The translations under genes were made by a program, and so were the position numbers. From SLDF01 sp964537925 (lineage in GTDB: Bacteria; Bacteroidota; Bacteroidia; Chitinophagales; Saprospiraceae): a DNA stretch of 64,000 nt. Shown here one piece after another: positions 1 to 9,700 of the stretch (its first letter is position 1; each line of letters starts with the position of its first letter). Under the pieces are notes generated by a model. The model saw nothing but the letters and a program-made list of their open reading frames with translations, searched no databases and had not been told where the DNA came from. The stretch spans positions 930,001-994,000 of the forward strand of contig CAZICV010000001.1 of NCBI GenBank assembly GCA_964537925.1, given 5' to 3'.

Positions 1-859
1 AGAGGATGATCTGCCTGCACCGGAGTTCCGTATCTGTACGGCCGCACAGATCGCGCAGAAACCCTGTCATCTCTACGGCAGAATGTCCCAGCCGGCTCAC
101 CACCGCGTAGGTATCCTGCTTTACCGGATCGCTGCGAAGCAGTTCCAGCCTCGAAAAGTTGGTACCGCCGTGTGCGGCCAGGTCAACCGCTGCCAGCGGC
201 AGGGCCAGCAGGGCCCTGAGCGAAGCAGGACCCATACCCTGGCCTACTTCCTTGACGATGACCGGCAGATCGGTCAGCTCCAGCAGTTGCGCCAGCGTAT
301 CGACCGGAGGCCTGCGGATACGGTCCCCTTCGGGTTGCAGCCACTCCTGCAGCGGATTGACGTGTACGATGAGGCCGTCGGCCTGCAACCTGCCAGTCAT
401 CTCACCGATCAGCGCGGTCTTCCCGTCCGCTATCAAGGACTCGACCTGCGCTATGCCGAGGTTGGCGTACAGAGGCAACTCATGGCCCATAACAGGCCGC
501 ACCATGAAATCGTCCAGGTATTTGTCGCTGCTCAGGAGCGCCCGGCAGGACCCTAGTCCCATGCCCATACCGAATTCGGCACAGGCTTGAGCCAGCAACC
601 TGTTGATCGAACCGGCCTTGCCGGTCCCACCGGTCATACTGGACACCCAGATAGGGACGCGTAGTGTCTTCCCGAGAAATTGCATGGCTGGCCAGGAACC
701 TTCTGCAGGATGCGCGCTCAACGCCGGTTCATAGTAGAAACGGCTATCCAGCTCCATCGCATTCACCTGCGAACGAAAAGCCAGGTCTATATGATCTTCC
801 TTCCTGTCTGCTGCTCCCGGATCATCGTCCCGGATAAATTCCTGATGGCGTTTGTCCAT
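1..859 (-). CDS. fni: Type 2 isopentenyl-diphosphate delta-isomerase (3' end beyond window)
   Basis: FMN- and NAD(P)H-dependent enzyme that interconverts isopentenyl and dimethylallyl diphosphate in isoprenoid synthesis. The minus-strand frame from ATG 859 stays open to the window edge, giving about 286 residues of a family that is usually near 340-350, so the C-terminus is missing. Visible family signatures are the N-terminal KEDHIDLAF segment, the flavin-binding VSSMTGGT motif, GMGMGLGS, and ADGLIVHVNPLQE. An AGAAGAG stretch just before the ATG could be a ribosome binding site. It diverges from rplM. Type 2 isomerases are usual where isoprenoids come from the mevalonate route, as in many Bacteroidota; that pathway assignment is inference. 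Family identification is firm. Confidence 0.93.
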   Translation of the reverse strand, partial: MDKRHQEFIRDDDPGAADRKEDHIDLAFRSQVNAMELDSRFYYEPALSAHPAEGSWPAMQFLGKTLRVPIWVSSMTGGTGKAGSINRLLAQACAEFGMGMGLGSCRALLSSDKYLDDFMVRPVMGHELPLYANLGIAQVESLIADGKTALIGEMTGRLQADGLIVHVNPLQEWLQPEGDRIRRPPVDTLAQLLELTDLPVIVKEVGQGMGPASLRALLALPLAAVDLAAHGGTNFSRLELLRSDPVKQDTYAVVSRLGHSAVEMTGFLRDLCGRTDTELRCRQIIL

Positions 860-900
860 AGCTCTTCTGCATTGAGTGCGGCGGCGCCGCACAGATAGCT

Positions 901-917
901 CCTGCCTGAACGGCAGG
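901..917. repeat. Small CCTGCC/GGCAGG hairpin upstream of fni
   Basis: CCTGCC at 901-906 and GGCAGG at 912-917 form a 6-bp inverted repeat around a 5-nt loop, about 40 nt upstream of the fni start. It shares its stem sequence with the larger hairpin at 30791-30817. It could be a leader stem-loop or a member of a dispersed palindromic repeat; function unknown. Confidence 0.4.
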
Positions 918-1084
918 CGATGACCCGGTAAAGGTACGGTTTTTAATACCCGGATATCATCCCGGGGAATGCAGCCGCAGTGCTGCAAAGCACCAGCGAC
1001 GCTGCCATGGCTCCCACTTTGCGAAATTTTTACTGTTTTTCAGTTCATTATGGATTTTCACACAAGTTTTTTTTGTCCGAATTG

Positions 1085-1115
1085 TTGTAAAATGAACCGA
1101 CGAGGCATACCTTTG
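1085..1115 (+). promoter_or_regulatory. Bacteroidota-type promoter of the rplM operon
   Basis: TTG at 1085-1087 and TACCTTTG at 1108-1115 are separated by exactly 20 nt, matching the Bacteroidota housekeeping consensus (TTG -33, TAnnTTTG -7). Transcription would start near 1122, leaving a leader of about 49 nt before the GTG start of rplM. The rest of the 860-1170 divergent region holds no credible gene. Confidence 0.8.
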
Positions 1116-1170
1116 CATCCGCTTTTCAGCGAAGAGATTATTTTAACTATACGACTAAACAAAAAGTAAC

Positions 1171-1614
1171 GTGAATACGCTAAGTTACAAAACCAAATCG
1201 GCGAAGAAAGAGGAGATACAGCGCAAATGGTATGTGCTGGATGCCGAAGGAGAGGTGGTCGGAAGGATCAGCTCCCGCATCGCTCACGTACTCAGAGGCA
1301 AACACCGGCCGGACTTCACTCCGCACGTAGATGCCGGAGACTATGTGGTCGTGATCAACGCCGATAAAGTGCGTTTCACAGGCAGCAAGTGGGATCAGAA
1401 AGAGTACATCACTTATTCAGGATATCCAGGCGGCCAGAAGAGAGCAACCGCTTCCAACCAGATCGCCAAAAAACCGGAATCTATCCTGGAGATCGCTATA
1501 AAAGGCATGCTTCCCAAAACGAAGCTGGGCAGAGCGATGAGCAAGAAGTTATTTATTTATGCAGGGCCTGAGCATCCGCACCAGGCTCAGAAACCCGAAC
1601 CATTTAAATTCTAA
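1171..1614 (+). CDS. rplM: 50S ribosomal protein L13
   Basis: Ribosomal large-subunit protein L13, 147 aa, the normal family length. Signatures are KWYVLDAEGEVVGR at the N-terminus, the VINADKVRFTGSKW core and the AIKGMLPKTKLGRAM segment. Translation starts at GTG 1171; the upstream in-frame space gives no better start and the sequence begins like other Bacteroidota L13 proteins (MNTLSYKT). It is the first gene of the rplM-rpsI-rpsB-tsf cluster, 7 nt before the ATG of rpsI, downstream of a clear promoter at 1085-1115. L13 can repress its own operon in other bacteria; no leader structure supporting that is evident here. Confidence 0.97.
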   Translation: MNTLSYKTKSAKKEEIQRKWYVLDAEGEVVGRISSRIAHVLRGKHRPDFTPHVDAGDYVVVINADKVRFTGSKWDQKEYITYSGYPGGQKRATASNQIAKKPESILEIAIKGMLPKTKLGRAMSKKLFIYAGPEHPHQAQKPEPFKF

Positions 1615-1621
1615 TTGAGTG

Positions 1622-2011
1622 ATGGAAATAATCAACGCAATCGGCAGAAGAAAATCTTCCGTAGCCCGTGTCTACCTGAAAAAGGGATCTGGCAGCATCC
1701 AGATCAACGGCAAGGAACTGAAAGAGTACTTCCCTCAGCTATACATGCAATCCAAAATACACGAACCGATGGAAACCATCGGCCTGGAGTCCGCAACCTA
1801 TGACCTGAATGTCAATGTCAAAGGAGGTGGATACAAAGGCCAGGCGGAAGCAATCCGCATGGCGCTCTCCAGGGCCCTGGTCAAGATGAATGAAGAATTC
1901 AAGTCGGCTCTGAAGGACAGGAAACTGCTCACCAGAGACGCAAGAGAGGTCGAACGTAAAAAATACGGTAAACCCAAGGCTAGAAAGAGCTTCCAGTTCA
2001 GCAAGCGTTAA
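1622..2011 (+). CDS. rpsI: 30S ribosomal protein S9
   Basis: Ribosomal small-subunit protein S9, 129 aa. The N-terminal MEIINAIGRRKSSVARVYL and the basic C-terminus ending KARKSFQFSKR, whose tail reaches the P-site tRNA in known structures, identify it. A GTG at 1619 directly precedes ATG 1622; the ATG is preferred because family members begin MEVINTIGRRK. It follows rplM by 7 nt and is surely co-transcribed. Confidence 0.97.
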   Translation: MEIINAIGRRKSSVARVYLKKGSGSIQINGKELKEYFPQLYMQSKIHEPMETIGLESATYDLNVNVKGGGYKGQAEAIRMALSRALVKMNEEFKSALKDRKLLTRDAREVERKKYGKPKARKSFQFSKR

Positions 2012-2062
2012 TCGGGCCGACCCACCATTTCTTATTCATTCTATTCCAAAACTGTTTGAAAA

Positions 2063-2788
2063 ATGCAAAAGCCTAATTATAAAGACATGCTGGATGCAGG
2101 TGTACACTTCGGACACCTCAGAAGCAAGTGGAACCCTAAAATGCAGCCTTATATCTTCGCTGAACGCAAGGGTATCCACATCATCGACCTCAACCGCACA
2201 CAGGAGTGCCTCGAAAAAGCAGCCAACGCTGCCCGCCAGATGGCCAGGTCAGGTAAGAAGATCCTGTTCGTCGCTACGAAGAAACAGGCCCGCGATATCG
2301 TGGCCGACGCAGCTCGCAGCGTAAACATGCCCTTCGTGACCGACCGCTGGCTGGGAGGAATGATGACCAACTTCGCTACGATCCGCCGCTCGGTGAAGAA
2401 GATGCAGAACATCGAAAAACTGCTTTCCGACGGATCGCTTACCAGCGTGACCAAAAAAGAGCGTCTGACGCTTTCCCGTGAGCGCGAAAAACTCGAAAGA
2501 GTACTCGGCGGTATCGCGGCTATCAATCGCCTGCCCTCTGCACTGTTCATCGTGGATATCCACCACGAACACCTGGCGCTGGCAGAAGCCGAGAAGCTCG
2601 GTATCAAGACAATGGCTATCGTGGATACCAACTCAGATCCCAACCTGGTGGACTTCCCGATCCCTGCCAACGATGATGCGAGTAAGTCTATCCACCTGAT
2701 CACCAACTACATCGTGAATGCGATCAAGGAAGGACTGGAAGAGCGCAAAGCCAAGAAGACCGAAAAAGACGGAGAAGAAGTAGAGTGA
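2063..2788 (+). CDS. rpsB: 30S ribosomal protein S2
   Basis: Ribosomal small-subunit protein S2, 241 aa. It starts MQKPNYKDMLDAGVHFGHL and carries the characteristic WNPKMQPYIFAERKGIHIIDL, FVATKKQA, RWLGGMMTNF and PNLVDFPIPANDDA segments. The C-terminus is lysine/glutamate-rich. It lies 51 nt after rpsI and 59 nt before the tsf start, so probably belongs to the same transcript. A 6-bp inverted repeat (TGATCC/GGATCA) overlaps its stop codon but is not followed by a T tract, so is not called a terminator. Confidence 0.98.
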   Translation: MQKPNYKDMLDAGVHFGHLRSKWNPKMQPYIFAERKGIHIIDLNRTQECLEKAANAARQMARSGKKILFVATKKQARDIVADAARSVNMPFVTDRWLGGMMTNFATIRRSVKKMQNIEKLLSDGSLTSVTKKERLTLSREREKLERVLGGIAAINRLPSALFIVDIHHEHLALAEAEKLGIKTMAIVDTNSDPNLVDFPIPANDDASKSIHLITNYIVNAIKEGLEERKAKKTEKDGEEVE

Positions 2789-2847
2789 TCCCCGGATCAC
2801 CCTGCTTCTCTTCCCGATCCAATTTTCAAAATCATAAAGAGAAAACA

Positions 2848-3675
2848 ATGAGTATTTCAGCAGCCGATGTAAAAAGGCTCAGAGAACAAACCGGCGCCGG
2901 CATGATGGACTGCAAGCAGGCGCTGGCGGAATCCGGCGGTGATTTCGAAAAAGCCATCGAATATCTGCGCAAGAAAGGCCAGAAACTCTCTCTTAAAAGG
3001 GCTGACCGCGAAGCCAATGAAGGAGTGGTATATGCGCTGGTTTCCGACGACCGCACCAAAGGCGTCGTGATCCGGCTCAGCTCCGAAACAGACTTCGTAG
3101 CCAAGAACCAGGACTTCATCAACCTGGCCAAATCCTTTGCCGAAATCGCACTGAGCACCTTCCCTGCAGACAGAGAAGCCCTGCTCGAACAGCCTTACGA
3201 GAATATCACCATCGGTGAGAAAGTGAGTGAGCAGGTCGGTATCATCGGTGAAAAGATCGAGCTGGCGGACTACCAGCACATTGAGGCGGCCCAGGTACTC
3301 CCCTACATCCACATGGGTTATCGCGCCGGTGTGATCGTCGGACTCAATAAGGCCGATCAGAAGTTTGAAGACGCCGGCAAGGACGTAGCTATGCAGATCG
3401 CTGCTATGAAACCCGTAGCTGTAGATAAGGATGGCGTCGATTCTTCAGTGGTCGAAAAAGAGATCGAGATCGGAAAAGATATCGCCAGGCAGGAGGGCAA
3501 GCCGGAAGAGATGCTGGAGAAGATCGCGCTCGGCAAACTCAACAAATTCTTCAAGGACAATACCCTGCTCAACCAGGATTTTGTGAAGGATAGCAGCAAA
3601 AACGTAGCGGCATACCTGAAGGAACAGGACGCTGACCTGACCGTCACTGGTTTCAAGCATGTTATGCTAGGATAA
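2848..3675 (+). CDS. tsf: Translation elongation factor Ts
   Basis: Guanine-nucleotide exchange factor that recycles EF-Tu-GDP. At 275 aa it has the usual length. The N-terminal UBA-like region with TGAGMMDCKQAL and the core motif SETDFVAKN are diagnostic. The frame is open upstream to 2785, overlapping the rpsB stop, but the family start MSISAADVKRLREQTGAGM maps to ATG 2848. It ends the ribosomal cluster; a strong intrinsic terminator begins 12 nt after the stop, so pyrH downstream is probably a separate unit. Confidence 0.97.
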   Translation: MSISAADVKRLREQTGAGMMDCKQALAESGGDFEKAIEYLRKKGQKLSLKRADREANEGVVYALVSDDRTKGVVIRLSSETDFVAKNQDFINLAKSFAEIALSTFPADREALLEQPYENITIGEKVSEQVGIIGEKIELADYQHIEAAQVLPYIHMGYRAGVIVGLNKADQKFEDAGKDVAMQIAAMKPVAVDKDGVDSSVVEKEIEIGKDIARQEGKPEEMLEKIALGKLNKFFKDNTLLNQDFVKDSSKNVAAYLKEQDADLTVTGFKHVMLG

Positions 3676-3687
3676 TATTTCCATCGA

Positions 3688-3720
3688 AAGAGCGAATCAG
3701 TTTTGATTCGCTCTTTTTTT
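3688..3720 (+). terminator. Intrinsic terminator after tsf
   Basis: Perfect 12-bp stem, AAGAGCGAATCA at 3688-3699 and TGATTCGCTCTT at 3704-3715, with a 4-nt loop, running directly into a T tract to 3720. Ends the rplM-rpsI-rpsB-tsf transcript. Confidence 0.95.
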
Positions 3721-3745
3721 ATGTACCAACCCCGATCACACCGCC

Positions 3746-4459
3746 ATGGCCCTTAAATACAAGCGTATACTGCTCAAGCTCAGCGGAGAGTCTCTCATGG
3801 GCTCCCAGAAATACGGCATTCACCCCGATATGCTGCAGCACTACGCAGAACAGATCAAATACCTCGTATCTGCCGGGGTGGAAATAGCCATCGTCATCGG
3901 TGGCGGCAATATATTCCGCGGACTACAGGCTGAACAGTCAGGTGTAGAACGCGTACAAGGAGACTATATGGGAATGCTGGCTACCGCGATCAATGGTATG
4001 GCGCTACAGTCCTCCCTGGAAAAACTCGGCGTGTATACGCGCCTCGTATCTGCGATCAAGATGGAGCAGATCGCCGAACCGTATATCCGGCGGCGTGCTA
4101 TCCGTCACCTTGAGAAAGGCCGGGTACTGATCTTCGTAGGCGGGACGGGCAGTCCTTATTTCACCACGGATTCGGCGGCTGCACTGAGGGCAAACGAGAT
4201 CAATGCAGATGTGATCCTCAAAGGCACCCGTGTAGACGGTATCTACTCTGCAGACCCTGAGAAAGATCCGGATGCGGTCAAGTTCGACCAGCTCACGTTC
4301 GACAAGGTGATCAGCTTGGGGCTGGAGGTCATGGATATGACTGCCTTCACACTCTGCCAGGAAAACAATCTCCCGATCATCGTCTTCGATATCAACAAGA
4401 AAGAAAATCTCGGCAGGATCATCATCGGGGAGCCGGTAGGTACCCTGGTCACAGGTTGA
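3746..4459 (+). CDS. pyrH: UMP kinase
   Basis: Hexameric bacterial uridylate kinase: UMP + ATP to UDP + ADP in pyrimidine nucleotide synthesis. At 237 aa it has the standard length. It belongs to the amino-acid kinase fold; visible motifs are LKLSGESLMG near the N-terminus, IGGGNIFRG, the MGMLATAINGMAL helix, GGTGSPYFTTDSAAALRA and the C-terminal VFDINKKENL. In many bacteria pyrH is followed by frr; here the next gene is convergent and unrelated, and the terminator upstream separates it from tsf. No clear -7 box was found in the short gap before the ATG. Confidence 0.97.
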   Translation: MALKYKRILLKLSGESLMGSQKYGIHPDMLQHYAEQIKYLVSAGVEIAIVIGGGNIFRGLQAEQSGVERVQGDYMGMLATAINGMALQSSLEKLGVYTRLVSAIKMEQIAEPYIRRRAIRHLEKGRVLIFVGGTGSPYFTTDSAAALRANEINADVILKGTRVDGIYSADPEKDPDAVKFDQLTFDKVISLGLEVMDMTAFTLCQENNLPIIVFDINKKENLGRIIIGEPVGTLVTG

Positions 4460-4547
4460 CGCCGGCTGCCGGAGCTCCTGGCTGACATTCTTTACAGAGC
4501 TTATTTTCCAGGCTGGTAATGTACATACCTTACCGGTCTTTGTAGCC

Positions 4548-4569
4548 ACCTGGCATACAGGAGCCAGGT
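4548..4569. terminator. Weak hairpin between convergent pyrH and the DUF255 gene
   Basis: ACCTGGC at 4548-4554 pairs with GCCAGGT at 4563-4569 around an 8-nt loop, in the 118-nt space between two convergent stop codons. No strong T tract follows on either strand, so the terminator role is only a possibility. Confidence 0.3.
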
Positions 4570-4577
4570 AACACCAG

Positions 4578-6674
4578 CTATCTTACCTGTGCGAGGGCCT
4601 GGTCCGGGTCATCCACCGGCAGGCGGCAGACCCTGTCCCGGCAGACATAGATCATAGTCCTGCCAGGCTGCAGTTTATTCTCCAACAGCGGCAACCTCCC
4701 CTCTCTCCGCCCGCCCAGGAAGAACATACCGGGATAGTAGCACCGGTCCATATCCCTGCGTATCTTCAATGCATCTGGCCCCAGGATCGCGATCTCATAG
4801 TGCCCATAGGCCAGCCAGCCCCACAGCACCGCCCATTGTGGATAAAAAACCGGGTCGGCAGCTACGCTCCCCTGCACATTCTTCAGCATCTGGACCGATC
4901 TGTCCCGCCACTCCTTACGATCCAAAAGACTGCCCAGAACGTAGAGATTCTGTGCCATGACCGAGTTGGATGCAGGCATGACATGATCGACCGTCTCTAC
5001 CCTCCTCGTGATCAGGGCTTCGTCAAGCGAGGAATTGTAGAAAAACATATAACTCCCGGGATCCGAAAAATATCGTTCCGTGTAGTTGCAGAGCCGTTCG
5101 GCCTCATCCAGCCAGCGCTCTTCAAAAGTCACCTGGTAGAGCTGGATCAGCGCCTGGATCATATAGGCATAGTCATCCAGGAACCCCGCTACACGGGACT
5201 TACCTTTTCCGGTATTTCTCCACAGACCGCCATCCGGACTCCCCAACTCCGCCAGGATAAAATCGGCAGCCGATACAGATCTTTCGAGATATGCCTCCCT
5301 GCCAAGCGCCCTGTATGCTGCCACATACCCGCTGATCATGAGCGCATTCCAGGAGGTAAGTACCTTGGTATCGACGCCCGGCCCCTGCCGGGCCCGGCGC
5401 CGGTCAAGCAGCCTGGTCCGTATGCCGGATATACGCCGGTACAGCTCTTCCACAGAGACGCCCCTGCTGCAGGCAACTGCAGTATCAGTGGCGGTCCGGT
5501 ACAATATATTGTTCCCGTTTTCCCAGTTGCCCTGCTCCGAAAGATTGTACCAGGCCACTGCAAGATCGAGATCCGGCCTGCTCAGCAAAGACCTGCATTC
5601 GTCCATAGACCAGACGTAATACCGACCTTCTTCTCCCTCACTCTCCGCATCGAGTGAAGCATAAAAGCCTCCACCTGCCCGGCTGAGTTCTCTTTCTGTG
5701 AAATCCAGCGTGCGTTCGACCACCTCCCTGTACAACGGATGCCCGGAAATACGGTAAGCATCCGCGTAAAGGCTGACCAACTGAGCGTTGTCGTAAAGCA
5801 TCTTCTCAAAGTGAGGGATCTTCCACCCGCGGTCCGTGGTGTACCGTGAAAAGCCTCCGCCGACCTGGTCGAATATACCGCCGTATGCCATAGCCTCCAG
5901 TGTACGGTGTACCTCATGAATGGCCTCCTCTCTGCCTGTCAGGTAGTGATGCTGCGCCAAAAAGGCCCAGACCGACGGCAGCGGAAACTTTTCCGGGCGA
6001 TCCAGCCCTCCATACCCACGATCCAGCCGGCCGATACAACTATCGAACAAGGCCCGGTAACCGGTCTGATCAAAAGTAGCGGGTCCGGACTTCAAGGTGA
6101 TCAATTCGCTGCTGCGGATCCCATCCCCGATATGATCCGCGCTCGCACTGAGGCGATCGGGACCTTCAGCACGCAGCTCAATAAGCTGGTGCAGTAGATT
6201 CAGCCATTCATCCCGATCGTAATATGTCCCCCCGTAAAACGGTCTGCCGTCCGGCAGGGCAAAGGCATGCAAGGGCCATCCACCGTTTCCGGTGACTAAC
6301 TGTACGGCGCTCATATAGATCTGGTCGATATCCGGCCGCTCCTCCCGATCCACCTTGATAGAGACAAAATGCTGGTTCATGAACGCGGCGATCTCAGGAT
6401 CTTCAAAGGTCTCCCGCTCCATCACATGGCACCAGTGACAAGCGGCATACCCGATACTGATAATCATCAGCTTGTCTTCATTCTGCGCTTTTCCAAGGGC
6501 CTCTGCGCCCCAGGGGTACCAGTCTACCGGGTTATATGCATGCTGGAGCAGGTAAGGGCTGGTCTCATCTGCCAGGTGGTTGCTGTAGCCGTTGCTACCA
6601 TTGCCTGCGCAACTCGCGAGACATAACAGGCTGCATAGCCCTATCATTCTTACCGTTCCGGATGAAATAATCAT
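4578..6674 (-). CDS. DUF255 thioredoxin-fold/six-hairpin protein (YyaL/SPATA20 family), predicted lipoprotein
   Basis: Member of the family with an N-terminal thioredoxin-like DUF255 domain and a C-terminal alpha/alpha barrel resembling glycoside hydrolases; biochemical function is unsettled. The frame opens at GTG 6761, but ATG 6674 is chosen because it gives a short basic start, a hydrophobic core and a lipobox LASC with Cys22, so the mature protein would be a lipoprotein. The DUF255 core follows: SPYLLQHAYNPVDWYPW, then the CHWC thioredoxin-like motif at about residues 79-82, VDREERPDID and NGGWPL. The barrel part has IPHFEKMLYDNAQL, DAESEGEEGRYYVW and DTKVLTSWNALMI. Most relatives are thought to be cytosolic, so export is notable. 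It is the last gene downstream of the FG-GAP/ASPIC gene on the same strand; with the earlier start the gap would be 3 nt. Confidence 0.88.
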   Translation of the reverse strand: MIISSGTVRMIGLCSLLCLASCAGNGSNGYSNHLADETSPYLLQHAYNPVDWYPWGAEALGKAQNEDKLMIISIGYAACHWCHVMERETFEDPEIAAFMNQHFVSIKVDREERPDIDQIYMSAVQLVTGNGGWPLHAFALPDGRPFYGGTYYDRDEWLNLLHQLIELRAEGPDRLSASADHIGDGIRSSELITLKSGPATFDQTGYRALFDSCIGRLDRGYGGLDRPEKFPLPSVWAFLAQHHYLTGREEAIHEVHRTLEAMAYGGIFDQVGGGFSRYTTDRGWKIPHFEKMLYDNAQLVSLYADAYRISGHPLYREVVERTLDFTERELSRAGGGFYASLDAESEGEEGRYYVWSMDECRSLLSRPDLDLAVAWYNLSEQGNWENGNNILYRTATDTAVACSRGVSVEELYRRISGIRTRLLDRRRARQGPGVDTKVLTSWNALMISGYVAAYRALGREAYLERSVSAADFILAELGSPDGGLWRNTGKGKSRVAGFLDDYAYMIQALIQLYQVTFEERWLDEAERLCNYTERYFSDPGSYMFFYNSSLDEALITRRVETVDHVMPASNSVMAQNLYVLGSLLDRKEWRDRSVQMLKNVQGSVAADPVFYPQWAVLWGWLAYGHYEIAILGPDALKIRRDMDRCYYPGMFFLGGRREGRLPLLENKLQPGRTMIYVCRDRVCRLPVDDPDQALAQVR

Positions 6675-6764
6675 TCTGGTTACACCAAACCTGTGCATGG
6701 GCCAAAGCAGTTTAGGGCGGATGCACCGCATCCGTCGTTCATTCACACAGACTTTTACCACACA

Positions 6765-9700
6765 CTAAAGCACTTGTTTCACTTCAAACGAAGAAGGTAT
6801 CTTCAGCCTGAATACTTTCACCGGGCCGTTGTTCACAGCGACCACCAGGAGCGCACCACCGCCGGCTACCTTCCGCAGAAGGGCCATATCCTTGACATTG
6901 CCTGCGGCAAACAACCCGGTCTTATAACCCGGCACAGGACGAAAGTCGCCATGCCCATTGCCCAGCAGGACCAAACCATTTCCAGCATCATACCGCGGCG
7001 TCTCTACTTCGGTATCGTGCATATTGCCTGCTATGATCAGGTCCGCGTGGCCGTCTCCGTCCAGGTCCTCAACGATAATCCGGTTGACCGGCGATATCTG
7101 TGCCAGATTGGGCAGTTGCCTGCGCTCAAACCCGCCGCCACGGTTGATCAGAACAGTCGAGGCGAAGGTTGTCGCCTGCAGGTGAAGTGACCTGGACAGT
7201 TTGTCCTTGCCCAGTATATCTTTCAGCTCTGCCGTAGCGAACTCTTTGTAGGTGGGAAACTTCGACTTGATAAACGGCATCTGCTCTGACGAGCACTGGC
7301 GGCCGCGCGACGGAACCAGTTTGCCTTTGTACTCTTTGCTGAGGACAATATCGCAAGTACCATTGCCGTCGAAGTCGTCTGCAAACACGTTGAACGGTTT
7401 CTCCTCGCTGGCAAAAAACTTGGTATTCAGTCCTACGTTTCCCAATACGAGATCCGGTTTTCCGTCTCCGTCCAGATCAGCCGCAGTCACGCTGTACCAA
7501 CACCCTTTGAGGTTACCTGTACCGTATTCGGCAGAGGCATCGCGCAGTTTGCCATTTTCATTCCGGAATATAAGCACCGGCATCCACTCGCCGACCACGA
7601 CCAGGTCCGCCTGCCCATCGCCGTCCAGGTCTGTCCACACTGCATCCTTCACGATACCCGGCTGGAGCAGATCGGGCGCTATCTCGGCAGTCACATCCGT
7701 AAATCGCTTGTTGTCGTTTCGCAGCAGATAGCTTCGTGCCGGGTAGGGGTATCTGCCGGGTACGGCAGCGCCCCCTACGAAAATATCCAGGTCTCCGTCG
7801 CCATCAAAATCAGAAGTGCGCACTACATGACCGCTTGACAGCATTTCGGGCATGGCACGTACTTTCATAAAATTGCCCGAGTTATAGTTATTGATATACA
7901 GCCTGTCTTGCAGCAGGGGCGAATCCGGCGCAAACTCTCCCCCTCCGCCGCTGACTACATAGAGGTCCAGGTCTCCGTCGCCATCGGCGTCAAAAAAGGC
8001 AGCACCCATATCCTCTGAAGCCGTATCCAACCCAAAAGGCTGATTGGCCGCTGCACTGAAGCTACCGTCCTCTTGCTGTATGTAGAGCGTACCAGGCTGA
8101 CCCGACGCTCCACCGATATAGAAGTCTTCAAGCCCGTCGCCGTTGACATCGCCCACTGTGATTCCAGGCCCCAGGGTAGATTGCTTGTGCGGCAGCAGTA
8201 TCTCTGTCACAAAATCATTGTAGGGATTTTCGCGATGTACAAAGTCAATCCCTACGGTGCCCGGCAAAATTTCCTCGAATGCGCGTTTGGCAGGCACGAC
8301 TGCAGCAGCTTTGCCGGTTGCGGCGGCCTGCCGCAACGTCACTACCTGGTCTGCCGGCACATCCTTCAGCTCCTGTATACGGCCATCAAGCCACTCCACC
8401 ACTACCCGATCGAGCCTTGCCGCTGCGCCCAGCCCAAAATGCAGCATATGGTCCATACTGCTCGCATAACCCCGTGTCGGATGAAACTCCTGGTACTGCA
8501 TGTCTGCCCCGTAGTAGATACTTACCTTGGCATTATAGGCCGAAGCCGATCCTCCGTCGCCTTCCAGCTTAAACTGGATAAACCTGCCCCGCTTTTGTTC
8601 CATGGCCAGGTTTTTATAGATAAAGGCCTTTTCATCGATGTTGTTGACCACCAGGTCGAGGTCACCGTCACCGTCGAGATCTGCGTATACGCAACCGTTG
8701 GAAAACGAAGGCTGGTCCATTCCCCAGGTATCTGAAACCCTGGTAAACGTGAGGTCGCCATTATTGCGGTAGATGAAGTTAGGGTCCCTGATCTCGGGCA
8801 TCTTCCCGTACAGCTCTTTTTTCATGTGCTCCGGTATGATCCCTCCGTACTGCGCACGAGTCCTGGCCAGAAGGTTCCGGAAGTCATTGTCCCGGGCATA
8901 TCGTTTGAAGCCATTGGTAACGAAATAATCTTTGAACCCGTCGTTGTCAAAATCGGCCAGCAATGCCGACCAGCTCCAGTCTGAACGCAGCAGGCCGGCC
9001 AACGCGGCGATATTGCTGAAGGTCCCGTTTCCGTTATTGATCTGAAAGGAGTTGAACATATACTGGTACTGGTATCCCATTTTGTCAATAAAGTACCAGA
9101 ACCCTTCGACATCCATGGATGCCATCAGTGTCTTGTCGCGAACATGATCGGTTGTAGCCATATCGAGTACCGCTATATCTAACAGGCCGTCGTTATTGAA
9201 GTCCGCTATATCGCAACCCATACCGAAGAAAGGTACCTGCCGGGTTTTTTCCTTGATACGGTCCGTGAAAGTACCGTCACCATTGTTGATGAACATAAAG
9301 TCGGGCACCGAATAATCATTGGCCACGTAGATATCGGTCCAGCCGTCTCCGTCCAGGTCGGATACCACCAGGCCCAGCCCGTAGCCATATCGCAATACAC
9401 CGGCCTGCCCGGTCACCCTGGTGAACCTGCCTCCGTCGTTGCGGTAGAGATTGCCGCTGGCCGCTTCCAGGTTACGTTTGTCTTTCAGGTCCTGGTATAC
9501 AGTCTCCAGGAGCACCATGGCATATTTGGATTCATTGAGGACATAGAGGTCTAGGTCTCCGTCCTTGTCATAGTCAAAAAAAGCGGCACTCACACTTTCA
9601 TTGGAGTCGTGGATGCCATACTCAGCTGCGCGTTCGGTGAAAGTGCCATCCTGATTGTTTATCAGCAACAGGTTTTGGCGATGCTTCTCGTCCGGCAGAA

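Noticed and set aside
969..1169. 66-aa frame upstream of rplM
   Set aside because: It covers the rplM promoter and leader and has no recognisable domain; composition is not protein-like.
2786..2799. TGATCC/GGATCA inverted repeat over the rpsB stop
   Set aside because: Short stem, no T tract, likely chance; not called a terminator or regulatory site.
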